A stretch of 45,677 nt of DNA, from the IMG/VR virus record IMGVR_UViG_3300048586_000887, positions 1 to 45,677 of that record. One strand, written 5' to 3'. Positions 40,000 through 45,677 of this stretch are shown here, piece by piece; the first letter of the stretch is position 1; each line of letters starts with the position of its first letter. The notes under the pieces are model-generated. The model was given only the letters and a program-made list of their open reading frames with translations, had not been told where the DNA came from and searched no databases. The position numbers were made by a program, and so were the translations under genes. The stretch is from a virus.

Positions 40000-40544
40000 C
40001 AGCCGACCCCCCGAAAGGTCGCAAGGGCATCGGCATGCGGGCTGTCACGCCGCTCCGTCTCCGAGAGGATGGTGAGCCGGTAGGTCGGCCTGCCCGTGCG
40101 CACGGTGCGCGCCGGCTCGAAGGCATTGCGAATGCGCTCGGGCCAGGCGGAATAGGCGCGCTCGGCCACCTTGAAGCTGACCTCGACATAGTCGCCGGGA
40201 TCCTCACCGCCGGCGCGGATCTGCTCGGCGAGCGCGGCAAGCCGGCGCTGGTCCCATTCGACCCTCTTAGGAAGGTCGGCGGTGATCTCCACCGTCCCGT
40301 CCACGAAGCGGACGGTGCCGGTGTCCTTGCCGGCGGCGGCGCGGGCACCGATCGCATGCTGCTCGTAGCGCATGGCGATGGCGCCCTCGATCCAGTCGAG
40401 CGCGCGCTTGGCGATATCGAGCCGGGACCGCACCTCCTCCTGCAGGAGCGCGAGGTGCTCGGCCGGTAGATCGATCACCTGGCCGATCGGCAGCAGGCGC
40501 ATGTCGTCGAGGGTCGGGTGGTTGCGGGGGGCGGCATCCATCAC
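39999..40544 (-). CDS. Prophage protein of unknown function
   Basis: 181 residues from ATG 40544, overlapping the upstream gene by four bases. The sequence has a helical N-terminal half (LALLQEEVRSRLDIAKRALD) and a later YVEVSFKVAERAYSAWPERI block with a basic C-terminus. It resembles proteins that accompany recombination genes in alphaproteobacterial prophages, but the function is not known. Confidence 0.6.
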   Translation of the reverse strand: MMDAAPRNHPTLDDMRLLPIGQVIDLPAEHLALLQEEVRSRLDIAKRALDWIEGAIAMRYEQHAIGARAAAGKDTGTVRFVDGTVEITADLPKRVEWDQRRLAALAEQIRAGGEDPGDYVEVSFKVAERAYSAWPERIRNAFEPARTVRTGRPTYRLTILSETERRDSPHADALATFRGVG

Positions 40545-40957
40545 GCCGCCTCCCGGCCGAGCAGGTCCGCCAGCGCGTAGCCGGCGGCGCTGCGCGCGCT
40601 CAGAGGACGGGGCCGGACGATCAGCAGGTAAGCGCAGCGGCCCTCGGCCACACGACGCTGTACGAGATGGCCAAGGCCAGTCTCCGCCATCGCCCAGACG
40701 CGGCGTGCGACGGCGTCGAGATCAGCGCGGCGTTCGGCCGGCAGTTCGGAGGCGATCCTGTCGCGATCACGGGCGAGCAGGCCGATATGATAGACGATGG
40801 CATCGCCGGGCGACGCATCGGCGTAGCGATCGCACAGGCCGTTCTCCGTCAGCACGACGTCGAGCAGATCCTCCACGTTCAGCAGGATCTCGGTCGACAG
40901 CAACTCTGGGGGTGTGAAGCGCACCGGTCGGTTCTCCCTCTCACGCAAGGTCGTCAT
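40541..40957 (-). CDS. Prophage protein of unknown function
   Basis: 138 residues, starting MTTLRERENRPVRFTPPELL. The N-terminal part (EILLNVEDLLDVVLTENGLC) and a helical middle (RRADLDAVARRVWAMAETGL) are followed by a beta-strand YLLIVRPRP. No domain recognised. It follows the sigma-like gene by 32 bases and overlaps the next gene, so it belongs to the early operon. Confidence 0.58.
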   Translation of the reverse strand: MTTLRERENRPVRFTPPELLSTEILLNVEDLLDVVLTENGLCDRYADASPGDAIVYHIGLLARDRDRIASELPAERRADLDAVARRVWAMAETGLGHLVQRRVAEGRCAYLLIVRPRPLSARSAAGYALADLLGREAA

Positions 40958-40989
40958 CTGGTTTCATACGGATCGGCGAGAATCCGTTC

Positions 40990-41550
40990 TCACGACCTCG
41001 ACGCGGTGAAGGCGGAGGGATGCGCGCCCGCCGCACGGAGCCAGCAGCGGAGATCGGCAAGGGCGCGATAGAAGGTCGCGGACGACACCCCGCTCGCGTC
41101 ACGCGCATCGACGACGTCGCGATGCGCGACGATCAAGCCGAGCAGGGCCTGCGAAGCCCCCGGCAGTTCGATGGCGGCGCGGCGTAGCGCGATCGGCAGA
41201 TCGGGATCGAACCAGGCCGCGGAGAGCGTGCTGGCAATGCCGTGGCCGTCGTTGCCGTCGAGCGGGACGGTGTCGATCGACGCCGGCGCCCGCGCACGAT
41301 CGATGACCACGTGCTGGGCGAGCAGGCTGACGAAGGTCGACCAGGAGGCCCGTCTCGAATCGTAGCGGTCGGCCGCCTCGACGATGGCGAGCAGGATGTC
41401 CTGAGTCAGGTCCTCCCGATCCGCCCTGCTCAGACGCCGGTGCCGGGCGAAGCGGCGGGCATGGTGACGGGCGGATGCCAGCGCCACTCGGATACGATGA
41501 TTGTCCCAGTTCTGGGGATTCTCTGCCTGTCGGGACTGTTGCTCGGGCAC
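40990..41550 (-). CDS. Sigma-70-like (ECF-type) RNA polymerase factor
   Basis: The GTG at 41550 has AAGGA eight bases upstream and is preferred over the TTG at 41589; it gives 186 residues. Residues about 30-85 resemble sigma region 2 (ARRFARHRRLSRADREDLTQ, then DILLAIVEAADRYDSR and WSTFVSLLAQHVVIDRAR), and the C-terminal HTH is SGVSSATFYRALADLRCWLR, as in region 4. It has no anti-sigma partner nearby. Position at the start of the minus-strand early operon, next to the divergent control region, suggests it directs expression of later phage genes, but it may be degenerate. Confidence 0.68.
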   Translation of the reverse strand: MPEQQSRQAENPQNWDNHRIRVALASARHHARRFARHRRLSRADREDLTQDILLAIVEAADRYDSRRASWSTFVSLLAQHVVIDRARAPASIDTVPLDGNDGHGIASTLSAAWFDPDLPIALRRAAIELPGASQALLGLIVAHRDVVDARDASGVSSATFYRALADLRCWLRAAGAHPSAFTASRS

Positions 41551-41839
41551 GGTGCGGATCCTTGGCTGAGGCGGCTGCGATGACCTCAAGCCAGCACGGC
41601 GTTCCCCGGGGCGACGAGGGCGGAAAGGTGCCGAATGGGGCGGAAATGTCCCCGATCAATTTCCGCACCTAAGTCGTTTCAATGCTTTAGATGCGTGGCG
41701 GCGCCTCCTCGCGCTCGAGAGGTGCGGAATTCCGATTTGCGCACCACCCCGGCAAAGGAGCGCTGGACGTCGCACGAGTCGGGAACATAATGTGAACATA
41801 CACGTTGCCGAAACGCGGCTTCCTGAGGACCACACTCCT
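41551..41839. promoter_or_regulatory. Divergent control region between early operon and ImmA/XRE operon
   Basis: These 289 bases separate the sigma-like gene (minus) and the ImmA gene (plus) and contain no gene. TTCCGCACCT at 41661-41670 and AGGTGCGGAA at 41720-41729 form a perfect 10-base inverted repeat spaced by 49 bases; GGTGCG (41721-41726) is also paired with CGCACC (41740-41745). These are good operator candidates for the XRE regulator. A LexA-type box lies nearer the ImmA start. Confidence 0.6.
41783..41797 (+). promoter_or_regulatory. LexA-type SOS box GAAC-N7-GAAC
   Basis: GAACATAATGTGAAC at 41783-41797 exactly fits GAAC-N7-GAAC, the direct-repeat operator of alphaproteobacterial LexA. 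It lies 42 bases before the preferred ImmA ATG, a typical place for promoter control. One such match to eight fixed bases can arise by chance in a large genome, but not often at a lysogeny promoter. Confidence 0.65.
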
Positions 41840-42568
41840 ATGACACTGACCATCGACTACGCCTGCCGACCGGGGAGCGCGGCGCCACGCCCGCTCGCCG
41901 TGGCCGCCATCCGGGCGGTCGCCGGACAGGTGCGCCAGCAGATCCCGCGCGAGCCGAGCGAGCTCGCGCTATCTCTCGCTGCGTTGGTGGATGCCAGTCG
42001 AGACGTGGCAGTGAACGGGCGCCGGCTGCTGGTGTCCTGGGATATCTCGGGCGCGCTGCAGGACGAGATGGACCGGCCGGTGCTCGGCCTGTGTGATACC
42101 GATCCCGCTGAGCCGGATTGGGTCTTTCTGGCGGTCAACGGACCGATGACCGCCCATCGCCCAGATCTGGCGCTCAGCACTGCCGCGCATGAGCTCGGGC
42201 ATCTGGTGTTCGACGTGCCAGCCGCCCTGGACGGCGGTCCGCGGCGCTATCGTGCCGTCGCCACCTCGCCGCAGGCGCTCGACCGCGCAGGCCGCGGTGC
42301 GGAGGGACGAGCGAATGAGTTCATGGGGGCGCTGTTGGCGCCACCCGTGCCGCTGCACACGCGGTTGCTGGCCCATGCCCGTGGCGAGGGGTTGCGGTTG
42401 GCACGCGGACCACATCAGGGCCGGCCGGGCAGCCCCGTCCTTGCCTCCGGCAACCCACAGGACGCCGTCGCCGGCATCATGGCGGCCCTGGCCGGGGATT
42501 TCGGCGTGTCGGAACGGTTCATCGCCGTGCGCCTGGCGCGCTACGGCCTTATCCAGGGAGAGGTGTGA
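41840..42568 (+). CDS. ImmA/IrrE family metallopeptidase
   Basis: ATG 41840 has TGAGGA ten bases upstream and gives 242 residues; GTG 41792 is possible but would overlap the LexA-type box. The zinc motif is STAAHELGHLVFD (His117, Glu118, His121), with a third ligand likely in GRGAEGRANEFMGALLAP (Glu160). ImmA-type proteases cleave the immunity repressor of mobile elements or, in related cases, phage repressors when induced by DNA damage. The gene is directly followed by an XRE regulator, the classical ImmR/ImmA-type pair, and preceded by an SOS-type box. This suggests protease-controlled induction. Confidence 0.85.
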   Translation: MTLTIDYACRPGSAAPRPLAVAAIRAVAGQVRQQIPREPSELALSLAALVDASRDVAVNGRRLLVSWDISGALQDEMDRPVLGLCDTDPAEPDWVFLAVNGPMTAHRPDLALSTAAHELGHLVFDVPAALDGGPRRYRAVATSPQALDRAGRGAEGRANEFMGALLAPPVPLHTRLLAHARGEGLRLARGPHQGRPGSPVLASGNPQDAVAGIMAALAGDFGVSERFIAVRLARYGLIQGEV

Positions 42569-42849
42569 TGGCGTTTGGGGCAGCGGTTCGCGCCCGGCGC
42601 ACGGAGTTGCGCATCGGGCTCAACGACATGGCGGAGCGGATGGGCATCTCGCCCGGCTACTGGTCGCGCGTCGAACGGGAGATCGAGAAGCCACCCAGTG
42701 ACGAGCTCGTGCAGCGCGCCGCGGCCATTCTCGGCATCCAGCTCGACGACCTGTTCGTGGAGGCGCAGCGCCTGCCGCCCGATATGCGACGGGACATCGG
42801 GAAGGTGGTGCTCGCTTATCGGCGGATGCGCCCGTTCGCCGCTGGCTGA
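42568..42849 (+). CDS. XRE-family HTH regulator, candidate repressor
   Basis: ATG 42568 overlaps the ImmA stop by one base and gives 93 residues (GTG 42565 would add one). A Cro/CI HTH is clear: FGAAVRARRTELRIGLNDMA, ERMGISPGYWSRVEREIEKP, then LVQRAAAILGIQLDDLF. It is small, without the extended C-terminal dimerisation or cleavage domain of LexA-like CI. Co-transcribed with ImmA, it is the likely ImmR-type substrate and repressor of the divergent operators. Confidence 0.82.
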   Translation: MAFGAAVRARRTELRIGLNDMAERMGISPGYWSRVEREIEKPPSDELVQRAAAILGIQLDDLFVEAQRLPPDMRRDIGKVVLAYRRMRPFAAG

Positions 42850-42859
42850 GGAACGTGAC

Positions 42860-43525
42860 ATGGCGACGCGGCCCAAACACAAACGCTTCTTCAGCATCGA
42901 CGACGTCGGCGCTCATTTCGGTCTGTCGCTCGTCGACATGGGGGTCATGGCGGCCGAGGGGCAACTGCGGCTCAGTGTCCCGGTTGCTGGCCTGCGCGTC
43001 GAAATTGGCGACTGGGAGGAGGACGGCGATGGGCGGGGATTCAGGATCCCGGCTGGCTTTCGCATGCTGAATGGCCTGGTCGATCTCTACCCCGTCGATG
43101 GCTGGACCATCTTGCGCAACGGCACCGGTGTCGTGCACGCACTGCCGACAGAAGGTGCTGGGTATATGAGCATCGAAACCGGCAATCCGGATCAGGCGGG
43201 CCTGTTGGTGACGCGCGATGAACTCGGGGTGCGTCGTGAAGAATGGCGTCGTCTTGAAGCGCAGGACGTTGATCACGAGGCGGATGCGCCTGTCCGTTCT
43301 CGCCGCGGGGTCCAACCGACCCATGATTGGGATGCCGCAAGGCTGGAAGCGTGCCGGCTGTTCTATTTTGAAGGCGTGCCGGAATCCCAGGCAGCCCTGA
43401 TCCGCCACATGCAGGCCTGGTTCGCGTCCAAGGGGCTCAAGGTGCCCGATGACAGCACCTTGAAGCGCCGCCTTCGCGATGTGTGGGCGATGTTCGGCCC
43501 GGAAGCGAAGAAGCGCGCCGCCTGA
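42860..43525 (+). CDS. Prophage protein of unknown function, possible DNA-binding C-terminus
   Basis: ATG 42860 has TGAGGAA six bases upstream; 221 residues. The first 45 residues include FFSIDDVGAHFGLSLVDMGV, which looks HTH-like (MerR/excisionase-style), followed by a beta-rich middle (LYPVDGWTILRNGTGVVHAL). The end contains SQAALIRHMQAWFASKGLKV and DSTLKRRLRDVWAMFG, a winged-helix-like element often seen in prophage genes. Position after the repressor and before the integration genes is compatible with a role in excision or regulation; not recognised. Confidence 0.58.
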   Translation: MATRPKHKRFFSIDDVGAHFGLSLVDMGVMAAEGQLRLSVPVAGLRVEIGDWEEDGDGRGFRIPAGFRMLNGLVDLYPVDGWTILRNGTGVVHALPTEGAGYMSIETGNPDQAGLLVTRDELGVRREEWRRLEAQDVDHEADAPVRSRRGVQPTHDWDAARLEACRLFYFEGVPESQAALIRHMQAWFASKGLKVPDDSTLKRRLRDVWAMFGPEAKKRAA

Positions 43526-43535
43526 TCGTCACGTG

Positions 43536-43567
43536 CTGCGCGGCGCCGTGAGAACGACGCCGCGCAG
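43536..43567 (+). terminator. Hairpin between regulatory genes and integration genes
   Basis: CTGCGCGGCG (43536-43545) pairs perfectly with CGCCGCGCAG (43558-43567) around a 12-base loop, ten bases after a stop codon. No T-run follows. It may end or attenuate the ImmA/XRE transcript before the recombinase block. Confidence 0.4.
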
Positions 43568-43603
43568 ATCCGTAGATGAGGGGCAGGACGACTGTGGATC
43601 GCC

Positions 43604-43813
43604 ATGCCCCCCACACCGATCAATCATCACCTTGCACCCCACCTCCGCGAGGTCTGCGACCTCCTTGCCCGCGGCCTGCTGCGGCTGCGCAGCCGCGCTG
43701 CCGAGGATGTTGCGCGCGACGCGAAACAGGCCCGGGAGCCGGGAGAGGTTCGCCTACACTCGACCGCCAGGCAGCGCCGTCATGCGAACCCCAGGAGAAA
43801 GGGAGTCGCATGA
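43604..43813 (+). CDS. Small protein linked to DUF2924-recombinase cassette
   Basis: 69 residues, starting MPPTPINHHLAPHLREVCDL and ending RQRRHANPRRKGVA. The pattern LREVCDLLARGLLRLRSRAA is conserved in front of DUF2924 and recombinase genes in alphaproteobacteria. Its stop overlaps the DUF2924 ATG by four bases, which supports a translated reading frame. Function unknown; very basic C-terminus suggests nucleic acid binding. Confidence 0.58.
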   Translation: MPPTPINHHLAPHLREVCDLLARGLLRLRSRAAEDVARDAKQAREPGEVRLHSTARQRRHANPRRKGVA

Positions 43814-44325
43814 CCAGACGATCAGCCACGAAGGCGAAGCAGCAGGATGCCGCGCTGCCGGCAGCCACCATCCCGAAGATCCCGCCGGCGCAGGTGCTGC
43901 CGCGGCTGGCTGCCCTGAAGACGGCGCCAATCGCGCAGCTGAAGCAGCAGTGGCGGGAGCTGTTCGGGAAGGAGCCGCCGCCGTTCAGCCGCAGCTACAT
44001 CACCAGCCGCCTCGCCTACCGGGTCCAGGAACTGGCCTATGGCGGCCTGAAACCCGAGACCCGGGCGCGGCTGGAGGCGCTAGGCGAGCAGCTGGACGGC
44101 GGCAATGTCGTCCTGCGCCGCATCCGTGCCGACAGCCGACCGCTGCCGGGCACGCGGTTGATCCGTGAACATGATGGCGTCCAGCATGTCGTCACCGTCC
44201 GGGCCGATGACTTCGAGTACGAGGGGCGGCCCTATCGATCGCTGTCTGCCATCGCGCGTCACATCACCGGGACGCGGTGGAATGGCTGGACCTTCTTTGG
44301 GCTGAAGGGGAGGCCAGGGGCATGA
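43810..44325 (+). CDS. DUF2924 family protein
   Basis: 171 residues from ATG 43810. The DUF2924 signature includes LKQQWRELFGKEPPPFSRSY, ITSRLAYRVQELAYGG and GTRLIREHDGVQHVVTV, with a C-terminal SLSAIARHITGTRWNGWTFF. These proteins are consistently found next to large serine recombinases and may act as accessory or regulatory factors in integration. The recombinase start overlaps its stop by four bases (ATGA), so they are translationally coupled. Confidence 0.85.
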   Translation: MTRRSATKAKQQDAALPAATIPKIPPAQVLPRLAALKTAPIAQLKQQWRELFGKEPPPFSRSYITSRLAYRVQELAYGGLKPETRARLEALGEQLDGGNVVLRRIRADSRPLPGTRLIREHDGVQHVVTVRADDFEYEGRPYRSLSAIARHITGTRWNGWTFFGLKGRPGA

Positions 44326-45677
44326 GGCGGAAGGCACCTGCCGGCGAGATGATGCCCGCGAGCACGAAGAAGCTCCGCTGCGCGGTCTACACGCGCAAGA
44401 GCACGGACGAGGGGCTCGACAAGGAGTTCAACACCCTCGACGCACAGCGCGAGGCCTGCGAGGCCTATGTCGCCAGCCAGCGCGCCGAGGGGTGGACCCT
44501 GGTGCGGGACCGCTATGACGATGGCGGGTTCTCCGGTGGTACGCTGGATCGCCCCGCGCTGCGGCGCCTGCTGGCCGATATCGAGCAGGACCTCGTCGAT
44601 GTCATCATCGTCTACAAGATCGACCGCCTGTCCCGCTCGCTGATGGACTTCGCCAAGCTGGTGGAGTCCATGGAAGCGCATGGCGTGACCTTCGTCTCTG
44701 TCACGCAGTCCTTCAACACGACAACCAGCATGGGGCGGCTAACGCTGAACATCCTTCTCAGCTTTGCGCAATATGAGAGGGAGATCATCGGCGAGCGTAT
44801 CCGCGACAAGGTGGCGGCGTCGAAGGCGCGCGGCATGTGGATGGGCGGGAAGGTGCCGCTCGGATACGATGTCGCCAACCGCAAGCTGGTGGTGAACGGG
44901 CCGGAGGCCGCGCGGGTGCGACGGGTGTTCGAGCTGTTCGCCGAGACCGGTTCGGTCGTGGAGACGGTCCGCCGCTTGCAGGCCGAAGGCATCTCCAGCA
45001 AGTCCGGGAAGCTGCTGGATAAGGGTGACGTCTACAAGGCTCTGAACCTGCGGACCTACATCGGGGAGGTCACGCACAAGGGGAACGTGTATCGCGGCGA
45101 GCACGAGGCCATCGTGCCGCGCGATCTTTGGGACCGGGCCCACGCTATCCTGCAAGTCAGCCCGCGCACCCGCGCCGCGCAGAACCGGCAGCATGCGCCG
45201 GCGCTGCTGAAGGGGTTGATCTTTGGCACTGATGGCCGCGCGATGTCGCCAACGCATGCGATGAAGAACGGCCGGCGCTATTGCTACTACGTCGCGCAGC
45301 GCGTGCTGAAAGCAGGCACGGTCATGGACGACAGCATCGTGCGGCGCGTCTCGGCGGCGCAGATCGAAGGCGCTGTCATCAGCCAGGTGCGCGCTCTGCT
45401 CCGACAGCCCGAGATCGTGGTCGGCACTTGGCTCGCGGCTCGGCGCGAGGCGCCAGACCTGACGGAACGCGAGGTTCGAGACGCGCTGCATCGGCTCGCA
45501 CCGTTGTGGGAGGAGCTGTTCCCCGCCGAGCAGGCGCGGATCGTGCGGGCGCTGGTGGAACGGGTGGTGGTTGGGACCGCCGGCGCCGACATCCGGCTGC
45601 GCGTCGAGGGAATGGCGGGACTGGTTCGCGACCTCACCGCCATCGCGCCCGAAGCGCTGGAAGCCATGGCAGCATGA
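44322..45677 (+). CDS. Large serine recombinase (phage integrase)
   Basis: 451 residues ending with TGA at the last base of the window. The resolvase-type catalytic domain is in the N-terminal 155 residues: LRCAVYTRKSTDEGLDKEFN contains the nucleophile Ser27, then DRYDDGGFSGGTLDRPALRR and VDVIIVYKIDRLSRSLMDF. The recombinase domain follows (GYDVANRKLVVNGPEAARVR). A zinc ribbon expected in many large serine recombinases is not evident: LKGLIFGTDGRAMSPTHAMK has no cysteine pair at the usual site, although a lone Cys (GRRYCYYV) remains. It mediates integration and excision at a site not visible here. Confidence 0.92.
   Translation: MRRKAPAGEMMPASTKKLRCAVYTRKSTDEGLDKEFNTLDAQREACEAYVASQRAEGWTLVRDRYDDGGFSGGTLDRPALRRLLADIEQDLVDVIIVYKIDRLSRSLMDFAKLVESMEAHGVTFVSVTQSFNTTTSMGRLTLNILLSFAQYEREIIGERIRDKVAASKARGMWMGGKVPLGYDVANRKLVVNGPEAARVRRVFELFAETGSVVETVRRLQAEGISSKSGKLLDKGDVYKALNLRTYIGEVTHKGNVYRGEHEAIVPRDLWDRAHAILQVSPRTRAAQNRQHAPALLKGLIFGTDGRAMSPTHAMKNGRRYCYYVAQRVLKAGTVMDDSIVRRVSAAQIEGAVISQVRALLRQPEIVVGTWLAARREAPDLTEREVRDALHRLAPLWEELFPAEQARIVRALVERVVVGTAGADIRLRVEGMAGLVRDLTAIAPEALEAMAA

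Overview
The window holds almost all of one temperate tailed phage (prophage) in a high-G+C bacterium. Codon choice, protein style and a GAAC-N7-GAAC LexA-type box suggest an alphaproteobacterium; Acetobacteraceae/Rhodospirillales is my guess, not something shown here. Genes are packed tightly, with many ATGA, GTGA or TGATG overlaps. The head and tail genes are of the lambda/HK97 siphovirus type: GpA-like large terminase, lambda-type portal, gpW, HK97-type protease and capsid, tape measure and gpJ-like tip.

Layout, left to right. 1-2055 (+): 3' part of an RTX calcium-binding, probably type-I-secreted protein, likely host DNA beyond the phage end. 2245-2274: strong hairpin between the convergent RTX gene and late operon. 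2282-25598 (-): late operon read right to left: small and large terminase, gpW, portal, an unknown virion protein, fused protease-capsid, DUF2190 protein, lysis genes (M15 endolysin, overlapping Rz/Rz1, holin) with head-tail connector and tail completion genes among them, tail tube, a tail assembly chaperone with a canonical -1 frameshift site, tape measure, tail tip proteins and a pectate-lyase-fold spike. Three plus-strand insertions interrupt it or flank it: a GNAT acetyltransferase plus an HslV/proteasome-like protein (10.9-12.7 kb), an AbrB/VapC toxin-antitoxin pair (22.1-22.8 kb), and a small protein plus a DUF3489 protein (25.7-26.8 kb).

26845-32057 (-): two ParB-MTase fusion DNA methylases, an HNH-like protein, a DUF6456 protein, a small protein and a RuvC-like resolvase. 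32058-32497 is a non-coding block with six perfect copies of GTTGGGAC/GTCCCAAC, a candidate replication origin. 32498-41550 (-): replication and recombination genes: Toprim/VapE-type primase-helicase, RecD-like helicase, Cas4/PD-(D/E)XK nuclease, RecA-like ATPase, small unknown proteins and a sigma-70-like factor.

41551-41839 is the divergent control region, with repeated GGTGCG elements and a LexA-type box. 41840-45677 (+): ImmA/IrrE protease, XRE regulator, an unknown protein, then a small protein, a DUF2924 protein and a large serine recombinase (integrase) whose stop codon is the last codon of the window.

A plausible reading is that DNA damage relieves LexA repression at the ImmA/XRE promoter and so helps switch the phage to lytic growth; the minus-strand early operon then replicates the genome and the long late operon builds particles and lyses the cell. 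The best candidates for undescribed biology are the GNAT/HslV-like insertion in the tail operon, the SOS-box ImmA/XRE switch and the repeat-rich block before the primase. Boundaries (attL/attR) were not identified.
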